64,000 nucleotides of DNA from Phallusia fumigata (Eukaryota > Chordata > Ascidiacea > Phlebobranchia > Ascidiidae). The notes under the pieces were generated by a model. It saw only the letters and a list, made by a program, of their open reading frames with translations, was not told where the DNA came from and made no database searches. The stretch's first letter is position 1; each line of letters opens with the position of its first letter. This document shows, in pieces, positions 13,701 to 28,700 of the stretch. Location of the stretch: assembly GCA_008931825.1 (NCBI GenBank), contig QXVZ01003926.1, forward strand, positions 157,031 to 221,030. The letters are read 5' to 3'. The position numbers were made by a program, and so were the translations under genes.

Positions 13701-16700
13701 AATATTTTTAATGTTAACTTTATCTACATATTTTAACTTTATGTCAATCAGTTTTCACCTCCTCACCTACCAGGGTGCATTAAATCCACGCAAATCCCTT
13801 AATATGTCTGTATTTGCCTTTGGCTAATGATGACCTATACTCACGATATCATATATGCTAACCACAAGTTCGTGCTCACAGTAGACTCTCATGCACAGTC
13901 ACGATGCACTTTGTATTTACCACACCCATCTCAGTTTGGCAAAACATTCCCGCACGCAGCCGAGATGCATTTTACAGGCATTTTGTCTTTCGGTGGCTTT
14001 GACGTTTTGACAGCTCATGACTTAATTTGACGAAAGAGCGTGACGGCTGCACTCGGGTAAACTGGAGAAAGTGATGAAATGGCTCGAAACTTTTCTTCAA
14101 GTTATGTTATATACCGGCGCTTTCACGTGAGATGTTGTTACGAGCACACACATTGTTATGGCATGCGTGCCTATTTATTAACCGTGCCGTTTCCTACTGA
14201 CAACATCAAGCGCGAATAACTCGGTTTTTCTATTTTTATCTCATGGTAACAAATATAAATCCTACTTTAGTGGCATTTTTTTACAAAAGCAAATAAGATT
14301 TTTGTAGTTTCTTATTTTTTGCTTGGTAAGTGCCTTTGGAACAGATACGCCAACTTGGGTTAAAAAAATGTTGTGCAATTTGTATTCCTGTCGAATCTGC
14401 GGGACCCTCACCTTATTTACTGCGTCGATTTGTAGTTGGTAACGGCGACAGTGTTTCAGTCACAACAGTCACACACCTGTGCATTCCCCACTCCCTAACG
14501 TAACCGAAAGCGCTCAGCAATTAACCGCAATTTATAACACTTGGCTGTGGGGTCTGGTCGGAGGCTGGCGATGGTCAAAGTTACACTTTATTGGCAACCC
14601 TGGCACTTGGCCCCGCGGTGAGAAACTTGCGGTGAATCTTTTTTACGGTGATCGTGTTTCAGTCCGACTGTATTCACCAGACCTCAAGGACTGGGTGCAT
14701 TTCAACTACTCGTGCGCATTTAACCTATACAATTGGGGGCTGTCAACGCATTTTTTAACCCCGAGCGCGAAACATCACCATTTTGGGAAAGGGCGTCCGC
14801 GCGGCAAATTAAAACACTCTTGTTTTTGGTCGTTAGCTCTGAATGGCTCCGTCCACTTTGAATCTTGTTTTCTGCCCATTAACTTTGCGTGCGCGGCAGG
14901 GGTCTGCTATATCCCGATAATCCCACGGCCCAATCTTCACTAAAAGCCGCAGTGTCTGCGAAACCTCGCAGCTTTAGAATTTTCGTTTGCCGTAAAAAAT
15001 GTGCCGCAGATTATGTTAACGGAGTGGAAAGAAACGAATGAGTTTGAAAACAATGAAAATGAATGACTCCCTAATGTCAGACAACAACTTCGGTAAGGCG
15101 TTGTTGGACTAAAAGAGGATCACATCAGCAAAACAGGAAATTTGTCCATGTGCTGTGCCAAAAAACGAAAAATTAGGGTACTTTGTCACTTGTTTGCATT
15201 TCCCTCTAAAACCCCCGAGATCAATGTAATGTTTGTTTGCCCTGTCACAGTCGTTCCAACTTGCGGAAATGAGGCTATTACCTTAAAGATAACAAATAGT
15301 TTCATATCAAGAAGAATCTTGCCCACTGATGTTTAATTTATACATTACATTCTAAGTTATCATACATTACCAGAAACAATATTGCCCCGCAACTTCGCGT
15401 TTGACTGAAGCATAATTTAACTGTCGCCTACTGACCGATTTTGCTTTCACAGCTTGTTCCCCTGGATACTTCAAATCGAGCGTGTCAAACAGCGATTGTC
15501 AACGCTGCCCTGCTTTCAGCTCGACCCGTGGACGAGCGTCGACTTTCTGCCGCTGCACGTACGGTTATTTTCGGCCTCCCTCTGACGGCGTGGATAAAGC
15601 TTGTACGAGTGAGTGAATACGCATTTGCTTGCAAAACTATTGTAATTGGATTATACCATTCGGCCCGCAACAAGCACGGAATGGCCGGAGTGCCGACGGG
15701 GCCTGTGGGACGGGCATAGAACAAGTTATTTTTTTTTGAATTTGGAGAATGTGCTTCGACCGACTTTGAATAACGTTTGCCTTCGTTCACGACTCTTTGC
15801 GTAGTTAACATACTCGAATGAAGTTTTTTTGGCGCTGGGTGATTTTTTTTAGAAAACCCGTGTGTTTGGATACTTTGCCGCGTTAAATACGTGCCATATG
15901 GGCCATTTTAAGTCCCCACTTGACTTAAAATTCTGCCCAACTGTATAACCAAATATATCTCGCAACTGGTTGCAGTAAAAAACGAAGCACTCGCGACAGC
16001 TGCTATTTTTTCACTGGACGCAGTATTATCGAGTGCGGACCGGAATGGCTCATGTCGTATATTCTAACTTAATCTGCCATGAAATTATGGATGATAAGAA
16101 AACTGCACAGACTGCTGTCTATCTATAACTAAAAAAATATTTAAAAATTTACCAGTTCATCAAGGGCCCCACGCGCTACGGTCGTTTGCCTTCAATAAAC
16201 TTCCACGCGGCTCGTCGTAGTCAAAACATGCTTCTCGTGCCAAATAAGGTTGCGCCAAGGTGAAACGCGCAGGTCGAGGCCCGCTCCAGTTCTGTTGTGT
16301 TGCGGAGATCGAAATGCCAGTAGACCGCAAAGATTTCAACGAGTCCCGATTCCGAATGTCGGGATATGTTGGGTCAGCTGGGTTTTCGCGTGCCAGCTCA
16401 CTTTCTCTCCCTATTGCCTTACAAACAACTGTTACCGCGGTGACTAAATATTGACCTTGTCCGACACAATCAGGGTTTGTTCCGTCGACGACCAGGTGCG
16501 CATAGTGATTTCATTGCAGTGTCCTTGCATAGGATTTCAGCAACAAAGTAACGTGCAGTCGCCTGAGATTTTTTGTTGGAGACACCCAACACCTCTTCTT
16601 ACAAGCTATTATGCGGTTTCGCCGGCAATTGTTCGCTCTCTGAATGCTGAGAGCTGCTTCCGGATGGTGCTTTAGGCCTTCCTCGCTAGAGACAAAAACG

Positions 16701-19700
16701 TCGTGACATACCTTTCGTGTCAGCAGCGTGAAAATGGCTTGTGACCCCGCTTGGGTGTCGCAGCAGATTTTTGGATCACATAGGAAGCGTCGTGTTGACT
16801 TTTTGGTCGCAAAGCCTGATACACCGTGACGAAGGGATGTTTCAATCGACAGTTGTAAATTAACCTGTGATTGTGCTTGTTTCGTTACGGTCGCATTCAC
16901 GTCCACTGTCTGTCGACCACCTTCGTTCAACGACAAGCTTAAAGCACTTGACATTTGCGTGTGGTTTAGCGTTTGTATTAAAAACTCGTGTAAATGCCAC
17001 AAGCGTTTTTTTCCGTCAACGATTCAACACGTCTTAATTTGAAATAAACGTGTTTCGTCCGAACTTACCACAGTCTGCTTCCTACACCTGCCAAACGCAG
17101 TGTTACAAAACCACAATAGCTGCGGGATTTTCTCGAATAACAACTTTGCGAATGTCAAGCGCTTTTTTATTTCCTGTCGCGGTGCAACAACTCCAGGTAG
17201 GGAAAACGGTATATTTGGTGGCCATAAGGCTATTTTTAGACCAGCCGCGTGTTTTGAAAAAGCTGTCATCACCCTCAAACTCCTGCAACTGGCAGCGTGG
17301 CCAACCCGGGATTTGCTGAGACAACTTTAACGCACGGTCGCGCTTTGATTCCGAACACCGGAGAGGCAATGTTGGCTGCTGCGCGTCGTATGCGATCGGT
17401 CAGGATCGAGTGACCCGATTGACCGGCAGCAAGTCTCCATCTGCGGGTCGTTCGTTTTAATTTGCGCCGTGCTTGCATTGCAAATCCCGCCACTTGAGCC
17501 GACGATCGCGTGTTGATATTTTGCCATGCGCTTCCAGCAAAAAGACCGCTGGAATTCGGTTGGTTTCTGTGCGCTGCAGAGGTAAAGTGCGCGCCCCAAA
17601 GTTCCCAAAACAATGGGGGTAATACAACGCTTGTCTTCTAGTGTACAAACTGGGATTTGCTGATGCGTGTAATTCTAGTTGGCGCATTTTTAACTTGTGA
17701 GACCAAATGTTTATCCCGTCTATAAACCAAATGTATCAGACAAGCAGCAACGGTATGCCGCAGTCCCCAAAATTATGTTCGCCATTTCTGTAAAACTGTG
17801 TTGGGTGAAAAATAAGGCTGCTGTACACCTCACTGACGACAACAGATAAACAAGCACCGAGTGCAGGGCTGCCACGACGCCTCTTTGTCCAGCCACCTTG
17901 TTTGTACAGTGCAAATTGACCACAACGCACTGGACCAGTTTGTACATAAACTTCCAATCGCCCGGCCTGACCCCAAAAGTATCGCCACATATCATCCTCT
18001 CCGGTGTTTGCTGTCCACGCCGATTCTGAGGCTTAATGGAACGGCAAATAGCGATGCTGCAAATCTATCTGGGTCGCGACCTTATTTGAAACATTTACGT
18101 CGCCCTGTTTACGTTGGATTACCACTTATCTGACGCACAAAGTGTCACTGAAACTGATACCCAGCTCTCCAAACGAATTGTGCAGGGCACCGTTGGTGAC
18201 TGATAACTAAAAGTTGAATAAAAGTCACGCAAATATTTACGGCTGTCTTTTTTGCGGCATGTAAACCCTGGAGTATGACCCATTTTCAATTTCAATTTGT
18301 TTTTCAGTGCCTGCTTCGAAACCGCGCAACCTATATTCGGTTGTTAATAAAACATCGGTTCATCTTCATTGGGAGAGACCGCAGAACGACGGCGGAAGGA
18401 GCGAGCTGTGGTACAGGTAAACCCAAGCAACACTAACTAATTTACTACTATCGCAAACTGGCGATAGAAGCTTGACAAAATATGCGAAAATGTTTATGTC
18501 TAATTCAGTACCGTTTCGCAATTTTAGATTTCTAGTTTTACACTAGGGAAAACACGACGTATGAAAGACGATAAAGTTACAGCTAAAGTGTGTCGTACAG
18601 TTTTGTGTCAGATGTATCGTTGCAACACAGGATCGCGTCATTCAAACACTGTCCTCGAGGAATTCCATTGTTGCTGGTTAATTACACGTCACACGCGTCG
18701 GGCTCGATCGGAAGTCTCGGCTCAACTGAAAGCTATTGATAAATTCCATGTGAAAATCACGTGTCCACGTCCTGTTCCACCCGTTCGATCAACCTGTGAT
18801 TGGTAGCCAGACTTGTAATCCGCCTTATGAGGTGTCTATGCGTTTGCTAATTGGCCTGAGCCACAGTGGTTCAACATGGGCGTCGCAGACAATTTGAATG
18901 TAAATGGCAAGGTTGGAAACTTTATTCAGCTTTACTTGTGCATTTGACATTTTTAAGTACAACCCACAGACTGGTGGTTAGAAGTAACCCAGCACCTAGC
19001 ATTTGCTGGGCTGTAACGTTAACGACCTGTCACGTGTGTATAGCAAAAGCCAGCCAAAATAACAAAATGGTGCGGTAGTAAATATGTGGAATGCGAACGA
19101 CGTCTAGAGCTGAAAATTGGTTTTGACGTAAAAGACCTTTTTCCTTTAACAATACGGGTGTAAGTATCGTATCAGTATTCTTCGAATAAATCTCGGAAAT
19201 CTTTCAAAGTTTCGTCGTTGTAATGCAACTTTAACGCTTAAAAAACATCTTCTAAAACAGAACATCTCGAAATTAAACCAACCTACAAATACAGCCTCTA
19301 CAAAAAATCCAAGTCGTTACCAACAGTTTTGCACTGTTACAAGTTGCAATGTAAACCAACGTGGACGTGTGTGCATGTTAACAGCACGGTATCACGACAA
19401 TCTTTGATGTGTGCAAAAGATACGACATGCATAACACATAAGATATGATAAATACGATCGCCCGCGGCAATGCTGTTTACGTTGGTTGGCGATGGAAGAA
19501 ACGCTTGTCGTGCTCGACTGAATCCGACTTGACGCTTGCTTAACTTGTCAAGCACACTGTTTTTGACGGGCACAAACGCCAAAACATCTGCCGCAGTCAA
19601 ATACAGATTGATTGCACGACTGAGTGTAAGCCTGCAAAGGCGTAATCCCGTGATGTGCTCCTCCTTGCTAATGCCTGACTAGTGCCAGATTGTGAGAACG

Positions 19701-22700
19701 AATCAGCTTGAAGCAGGTGATAACAACGAAGGCGCCTAACGGGTGGTCTACCAATCTTACCTTTCACATTAGGTGGCACACCTGATGTGGGAGCTTACAC
19801 AATCGGAATGCTAAAATCAGAGCAAACTACAAGCGGAAGGTTTCATCGGATGATCGAGACGAATATGTATATCTTAGAACAGAACTTCGGCGCGAACATA
19901 ATCCCCAAAACGCCTTGGCTGTTTATTGCGAATGCTTAAAGCAACGCTGATCATTACGAACATGCCAATCACAGTTTAAGCGCGTAATGGAGTTGTTATG
20001 CAACATATGGCATCGAGGCCAGTGTTTCCAGATTTAGAGCTCGATGCAGAATGTTCGGCAACCCGATATCGTAAAATCTGAATCAAGTGAAGATTTAGCA
20101 CACACTTCATGGCAATATTTTTTTTACATTTTAGCATTCAATGCTTCCGTTGCCAGTTGGGATTTGTGGCTTGTGCTCCTTGTTCCAATCAAGTCAATTT
20201 TGATCCCGCTCCACAACGACTCATGCAAACGGAAATCGCAATCAAGTCCCTTAGCTCTTACGCTTTTTACAAATTCCAGGTAAAAGACAATTCACATATT
20301 TTCTTCAAACAAAAATATTCTTGCTAGTGGCAGTGTGGTGTTCATCTCTGTGTAAGGCTTTTGTGCATACATAGTCTATCTTTGAAGCATTTGTTTTTTT
20401 AGTTTGGTTTCCTTGAGAAAACCCTGGAGCGCATTTGAGGTTTGCCGGGGGATATTTTAAAAGCGCAGACAAATTCGCCCTAAATCGCTGCTGCAAATTT
20501 AATCACATCTTATCTCCATTCTCGGAATGGCGATCAATGTGTGAAAGATTTATGAGCTTGTGGGTCAATTTCAATTACATTTCTTCACTTTAATATTGTG
20601 TTTGTTTACTTCAAGATTGGGCGAATAAAAACTAATTTACATGGAATGCAATGTAGGCCTGCACTTAGCGCAACCTTAGCAATCAATCTTCTACTTTAAA
20701 ATTTGGTTGTCTAACACGAAAGTTAACCCTGACACATTGGATAACGCTACTACTAATGACAGTTAATCCTATTGTCGTGTGCGATATCAAATTTTAGCGT
20801 TACAAGAGGCTGGCCGTTATCACATTGGCGTCATATCTTGAACCTCGCGGCCGCCAACCATCTGCTGTATTGACATCATTGTAGCTACCGGTCGACCTTA
20901 CGATTAAGCACCAAATATAGTTTGTGTAACTAACGTCGACAAACGAAACGCCCACCCTTCATTACGGTGTTTTGAATATCTTTTGCCTGCGGCAGGTTAT
21001 ATCGATGAACGCGGTAACAAACATCGCAGCTTCTTCCGGACATCGCATCAACAATTTTGCTGAAGTCACTGTACAAACTAATCAAGCAGGTGAGTTGCAA
21101 CGTCACTGTACAAACAATTGTTTACTACAGTGAACTTTTGCGTGGCAGAAATGCGTGGGAAAAAATAGTCCAATGATGTAAAATTGATGTCTAAACAGTA
21201 CGGCATGGCAATTTTATCGAATAGGATCTTCAACGCACGCAAGTAAACCTCACAAATCATCGATCAACTGTTTTTAATTAAATCTGGGTAGGTAATGTCC
21301 TGGAGATCTGTTGTGGATTTGCCGTACCCAGAAAAAAATTAGCTAGGGACCCCGACGACCTGGGGTTGTTTCCAAAACGTTAACTGTCTGGGCGAGCAAT
21401 TGTGCTCTATACGCACGGGGTGCGGACAAATTAGTTGCTCCATTAGCTGCTATTGAGCGCCCTGCTTAGAGTGAACACAAATTCTTTGCAAAAACTCAAA
21501 TGACGTCAATGCTAATCCTTGGCGGTCGCGCGACAATTTGATCCTACAAACCAGGCCCGTTTAGAAGTGAGACGAAACGGAAATTATGTCGGACCCCAGT
21601 TCACCCGCCCGGATGAGATGTTTTCTCATCTGCGAATTTCAAACGCAATGTGATTATAAGTTCAGAAATGTGGTAAATGACCAATTACTCACCACACATT
21701 TGCTTTTCATTTTGATGATTCACTGGGAAGTAAGGCTGTTCGTTTCACGCTTGACCAAAATGCCCGCCTGTGAGTTACGTGATGACAGGATGGTAGTTAC
21801 CAAACCGGCCCAACAAACGTGCACTATTGCATTAAAATCGCAATCATCAGCTTAGCACGCGTCAACCAGGTGACAGACGTACGTTCCGTTATAAGTCACG
21901 GCACTTACTGTCTACTTAGGGCTCTAAGCAATTTCTGTTAATGTGAGTAATTTCATGAGCTCCTGTGATCTCGAGTCCGTATTTGTTTCAGCGCCCTCGG
22001 CTGTTCTTGACGTTCGAGTGACGGAAGTCAACCCAGACTTCTTCTACGTGGCTTGGAGTCCACCAGCTACAACCAACGGCCAGATTGTCGATTATGAAGT
22101 CTCGGTAATTCCCCTTGTGGACGGATACCCCGACCCTTCCAGAGGCGAATACATAAATCGCACAACCGCCTTGCGTATCAAAGTGGAACCTCTCATGCCA
22201 TCTTTTCGCTACATCATCAAGGTAACGTGATCCTAAAAATTACATGTACCAGGGAAAAATGTTCCACAGACACGTCGTTTGTGACGGGATCGGTATCACA
22301 GATTTCGCCTTTCTGTTTTATGGAAACCAAATTGGGTTGACACTCTTGTAATGCACTTTGTGCTGCGTTAAAAGAAATCCTTTTAGAGCCTGCATAATCA
22401 GCGGTACTGGCGTAGTCATAGCGATGACAGACATGGTATATTTATTATCTCGTTAATGTCACAGGCTGACTAAATGTCGCACAACTAATCGTGCCAAAAA
22501 CACTTTTATGTCCTTTAATCTGTTATTTATCTTTCTTTGCATTGACTGTTCCAGTTTTTACTAATCGATGTTATAATTGTATAGGTTAGAGCCAGAACAG
22601 AGGAGGGCTATGGACCATTTAGCGCCCCAACACGTGCGAGAACCAGCAGCCGGCCAACTGAACCAACAGATGACGAAGCAGGTGGATCCGAATCTGGATT

Positions 22701-25700
22701 TGACATCGTACAACTCATCGTTGCTGTGGTTGGCGGAATTTTGCTTGTTCTCGCCGTTGTCGTCGTTATCTTTATTTGCCGAAGGTGAGTCTCGCGCCAT
22801 GTGATTTCGATCAAGGTTGAGTATTTGACTGGCCTAAGGATGTATGACTTCCTTAAGTGGCGTTACTCCCTTTTTGAGGCATCGATGTAAGTCCGGTGAA
22901 ACTTTTGCCTGTCAAGACGCCTATTGTAAATTTATATTTTTGGCTTATCGCATCTGTGATGGGGCCTACATGAGTTAATCTTGGCATCTTTGAGCATTTT
23001 CCGCCTTGCCCATCCCCGAATTCTATTTTACATATCTTTTGTGATACTTGACAAATTCTTTTCGTAAAGTCTATGATTTCAGGGCGAATGGGGAACCTGA
23101 TCGAGTTTTTGCATCGTCGCATAGGTCACCTTGTTGCAATGGTTCCTGCGGTCAGCGAATGACCAAACACGGTGCGAAAACCGTTCCTGTCAAACAAGGT
23201 TGTTTACGGGCACTTACAAAACAACGGCGCTTCGGTTTCCGAGCCAAATCATCATTCATCGCGCACCCCTCACTTGGCTGCCTCACAAAATCCGTCGCTG
23301 TCTGACTAACGTGTCACGTGATCACCTTAATCCCTACGATGTGGCGGAGTCGATTGAGTCGGGGCATTTAACGGGGTTTCGTGTGACATTTGCACACGTC
23401 GGAGCACATTCCAAGGCTTTAGCCTGGGACCAATGCGGTTGCTAGAGCGAATGCTCATCCAACCAAAAAACACGTTTTACCCTGTAAGGAAAGTCACATT
23501 TCAAACCTGCACAGTAAATTTTTTATGCATAGGCATTCCAGGTTTGATGGCGTGCGATCAAACCCACAAACAAAGCCGGCGTTTAAATTTACTGCGAAAG
23601 ACGATATTACAACCTATCATTTTTAGTTGTTGCAACTTAGTCTGTTGTAACCCTTGCTTTGGGTCTAGGCTTGTGTTTAATCTCTCTGCATTAGTTGTAT
23701 AATCTATGCCACCCATGCTTATCAGGCAAGTGCAGATAGAAAGCTTATAAACCTGGGCGCTTGTCACGCAATATCTTTCATTTGCCTGAATTCTTTTTTG
23801 GCTTTGTGTGATACAAGGCGTGACCTTGCCTTCACACACGCGGCAAGCGGGCGTGTCTGTGGTGAATAAAAATCGACTTTCATTCATTCTTTGAAGATGA
23901 AAATAGCGTTGCATGGTAACGGGTACAAATATTTTAAAGTGTGTAAGTTACCAAAATGAAATTCGATCGTTTCTAAGCTTCAGTGGAACGTCAACTATGT
24001 TGGGCACAAAATAATTAGATTTTCATAGGAACTGCCACGTATTTAGTCTTCGGGATAACAGGCATGCACTCGTGTGATATTAAGTCATTTACCGCAATTG
24101 GGTAAACGTTTTGACTGGTAACTTAAACTTAGTTAGGACTAATTGGCTGTAATAAAACTTTTGGTTGCCAAAGAAAATGTTTGGCATAGTATGACTGCTA
24201 TTGCAAACTGGGGTTGGTAAATCGGATAACATCGTCTGTAGGAGAGCATGCCTAAATGTAACGAAACACAAGAAAACATTACATAGTCCTTGTTGTTTCA
24301 GACGCACAAAGGCGGCTAAAACAGAGAAATCGGATGAAGAGAAGTTACCGATGTTTAACAGAAGCTCAGTGAGTTTCAACGGTTCCTTTCCGTCCCAGCA
24401 CAAGACCTACATTGACCCAACCACGTACGAGGACCCGCAAAGGGCGGTGCGAGATTTTACCAAGGAAATCGATTCTTCGTGTGTTAAGATCGAAGAAGTC
24501 ATAGGAGGAGGTGAGTTTAAATTCCGCATTTTTTGGTGTCACGTTGGGAACTCTAGTCGCAAAAAGTCAAATACCGTCGGGATTTGAAAAGGTTACATAT
24601 GCATGCCGTATAAATCCAATGGCAATTTTAAGTTTTTCTCTGATTATTGTGATGCATTTGTTGTCGCATATTGCGTCTGGTGCCAATAGTCGTCTCAGGC
24701 GTCGACAAAGACTTACTTTGAGTTGCACGATGAGCGATGTGGCGTCCAAAAAACGCGGGATTAAGGACGCGACGCTATCTCCGGTGCATCTAAATCCTGT
24801 TAATATGCGCAGTCACGCTAAACGATTTCTCTAAAATAGCAGTAGTAGCTTGATCAGATGCCGTTGCGATTCTGTTGGTTCAAAACGCCACGCAGTTCTG
24901 TGTACGCACGCTACAAAAGATCTCTGGTTTCCATCTTGACAAATTCCCGGTAGAAACCAGTCCATCGCTCACATTTTCGTGTCGGACTTTCTCCTTATTC
25001 GCGCTCTACCTGACAGACGTCGCAAAATAAATTGAAAATGTTTGAATCACAAAGACTCTGGAGCAAGTAAACGGTTGATTCGCACAGATGAACAGAGATA
25101 AACATTCGTACCTCGTATTGTCGCGGCAAGATGGAGGTGCCTTTAATAATGAGATCGGGGCGTTGCCGACACAAATCCAATAAAGTTGATTGACTAAAGT
25201 TTTCGTTTTTCGTCCGTTTCCCGCGTTTTTATGTTCATCGCAATAATCGGTATCATTCTAGTTTTGGTTTAAAAGAATATTTGAAACAAATATGAAAGTG
25301 TATGTGCATTACAAGTAATCTGTTTCCAGGTGAATTTGGAGAGGTTTGTCGTGGACGCCTGCAACCAAACAACAAGACAGAGAGAGATGTAGCGATCAAG
25401 ACGTTGAAGTCAGGCTACAGCACGCAACAGAAATTGGATTTTCTCGGCGAGGCATCAATTATGGGTCAGTTCGATCATCCCAATGTCATTCGGCTCGAAG
25501 GCGTCGTCACTAAGAGTCGACCTCTAATGATTATCACCGAGTTTATGGAAAACGGCTCCCTTGATGTCTTCCTCAGGGTAAGTCAATAGTAAACGTTGCT
25601 TTATTACTCAAGAAAATGGGTTATACCATGACTGGTCGTTCATAACTACGCTTGCAACGGTTAACTACAATTTACGCACAGCAGTACAGTAGGTGACCTA

Positions 25701-28700
25701 AATTGGTGACAAGTTTAAAATCGGTCGGCTAATCGGTATACGTTTACATTTGCGTTGTTTGTCACCAAATATCGCGATTCGACGTCAATCAGTTCGTGGA
25801 CTGACGTCTTCGGCGTTGCATAGTTGGGCTTGTCCGTCTTGTTGCCTGACACTTTTTATCTGCTCAGTTCCGCGCCTTCATCCATCAACTCTCAGGCTTT
25901 TGTATTGAACATGCTGTGAAGTTGACTTAAGGAAGTAACGTGCACATCATGCATGTTTAAGCTAACCGGCAAAGTGTAATGAATCTTCGCAGTCGAGAAA
26001 CCGGGAAAGTGCCGAATCGAGGGATTTAGTTTTAAACTCGCCGTAGTCTGACATGTGTTTTCAGCCTATCCGCTCTCTGCAGATGATTATCGCAGCCTGA
26101 TAAGAGGCTTGTAGGTGATGCGTCTGTGGTGCAGTGCATCTTCGACACAACAAAGCCTTGGCCCCAAAACACAACCTTTCATGGCAACCGCCGACGGAGC
26201 GTGAACGCCATTGAAATAACAGAGATCAAACCCACTTTAAGTGAATATTTATCACGCAAACCGGTACTTGTAAGTAAAGTAAAGCACATGAGACCAATGT
26301 CCCCTAGTCGCACCCATTTTTTGTGGACAAAATTCGCAAATTATTGACCCAAGCATTAACAGCTTAACGTCAAACGATAGCTCGGTGTCAGGTTACTGCT
26401 AGCAAGTTCGAAACGCCAGTTCACAGCCTCCGCGGTCTTAGAAAAATGCTACACCCTGGATTTCATTAGATTACAAGCTCATAAATTGAAAAATTACGTC
26501 TGGAGCTCCAGACTTTGTAAACCAAACTTGTGCCTGAACCTTGTAGCATAAGCAACGCTTGTAAATAGGTTTCATATTGATTCTGCAAACAGCTTTATGT
26601 TCTTTTCGGTTGAAATAATATTTACATTGTTTTCTGTAGAACCACGACAACCAGTTTACTGTGATCCAACTGGTCGGAATGCTTCGTAACATCTCAGCAG
26701 GAATGAAGTATCTTTCCGACATGGGTTATGTGCACAGAGATTTGGCTGCACGAAACATTCTCGTCAACGCTCAATTGATTTGCAAAGTGTCTGACTTCGG
26801 CATGAGTCGCGTTCTGGAAGAAGATTCCGAAGCTGCCTACACTGCCAGAGTAAGTTTAGGTTACTTTTGTACATTACCAAAATGCGTTTTTATACAGCAT
26901 TAAAGCAAATTATTAATTACTAACAACCTTACGTGGCACGCTGTTGAATGCCTGATCTTTTAAGCTAAAAGGATAGTTCACTAATCGTGAAGCTATAACA
27001 GGGAGGGAAGATTCCTATTCGTTGGACCGCACCGGAGGCCTTCACCTTTCGCAAATTTACGTCAGCCAGTGACGTATGGAGTTATGGAATCGTCATGTGG
27101 GAAGTGATGTCATACGGAGAGAGGCCTTACTGGGGGATGTCAAATCGAGATGTAAGTAACCTTTAGTATCTTTGTCTTCAGCGTACCCCGACAAACGCGA
27201 ACATACTTTTGTTTTGTATTGAAGGTTTTTTTGCATTTTTCAAAACCCATCCTTACGTTTTACTTTGTGCAACAGGTTATGAATGCTGTGGAAACCGGAT
27301 ACCGCTTACCGGCCCCAATGGATTGCCCTCAAGTCCAACATCGACTCATGCTTGATTGCTGGAAGAAAGATCGCAACCAGAGACCAAAGTTTGCACAAAT
27401 CGTTGCATCTCTTGACAAAATGCTTCGCGAACCAGCTCAATTAAAGATCAAAGCAGGCCACGAGTAAATTTTAATTTATTGTCTTTTTCGATGGCTTGGT
27501 TAAAAATAATAACAAAAATTACTTAATTTAAAGTTATCAGCTACTCTGCTACAAAATAAAGAAGATTAAAGTTGGTGTAAACCACAAAAGATTTGGACAA
27601 GCACAATATATTAACCATGTTTATTTGATCGTTAGGCGACCAAGGAACGGCAGGATTTCGAACACCCACGGCCGCCCAGCCTCTGCACTGGGTCAAGCAG
27701 CATCTCAACCTGCTGACAATGCTCCTGTGTCCAGAACTGCGTCTTCTCCCCCTCACTCCTCATCTAACGGTGATTCAGGATACAGCAACGAAGAAACAGA
27801 TGAGGAGGTTCCCTTTGTGACGACAACGAATGAACAGCTCAAGCCAGATCCTGGAAATGTTTCATCTTTGGGAGTGTGGCTGGACAGCATTGGCCTCTCG
27901 CATTGCAAAGAAAGTTTTACAAGAAACGGTTGCACATCCCTTGAACAAGTTTTGCAGCTAACTCACAGGTGAGATTTGAAACCCATAAAGGCTCTTTTCT
28001 CGCTAATAAAGGTTAAATAAATGTTTTACGAAACTCCCCAAAGCAATTATCATAACTGTGGCAGATAAGCACTGGGTTTAGTTCAAACTTGTAGTATAAG
28101 CTTGTGCGTACATAGGAAAATCATTTGTTAACGTACCGAGGAGGTCGAGCGGGTGCGGGGGTGTGGCATCAACCACCAATACCTTCCAGTTGACTTTGAT
28201 CAGTTTATTTTACTTCAAAGTTTTCTAAAAAAATCCTCAAGATTATATGAGTTGTTTTTTGGAGGACGTAATATTAAATTCCTCCATAATTTAATCCACT
28301 ATTTGGGTCAGTGTGTTTATTCAAAAGATTATGAGGATATCGGTGTTTAGTATTCTATGATATATTTCGGTTTTGCAACGCTGAGCTGAACCCGAATGGC
28401 AAGTGATACTAAACGTATTTTTAAATCTTTGGGATAATCAGAATTGTACAGGGCACAGATTTGTGGTTAAGGTTGTCTGCTAAATGGCAATGAGCCACGT
28501 TGATATTTTACAACCTGAAACTTATATGCCGGGATTAATACAGTGACTTTACGCACCGTCAACTTTTCCACTCGACTTAGTACATGTCAAGTCGGGAGTT
28601 TATCGAACGTATCTCGGGGTCATGGGGTCGACTGGCGTTGGGGCTTGGGGTAACGCATCACTAGGCCCCCGCACGCATTCTTGACATTTCGCCTGAGATG

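Noticed and set aside
14479-14943. 154-codon open frame (+) inside the large Cys-rich intron of the + strand Eph
   Set aside because: Long for chance, but rich in Trp/His/Asn with no motif, no splice support and no counterpart in the matching intron of the paralogue.
15441-15811. Open frames of about 92-108 codons on both strands
   Set aside because: Wrong-frame shadows of the real Cys-rich exon 15453-15608.
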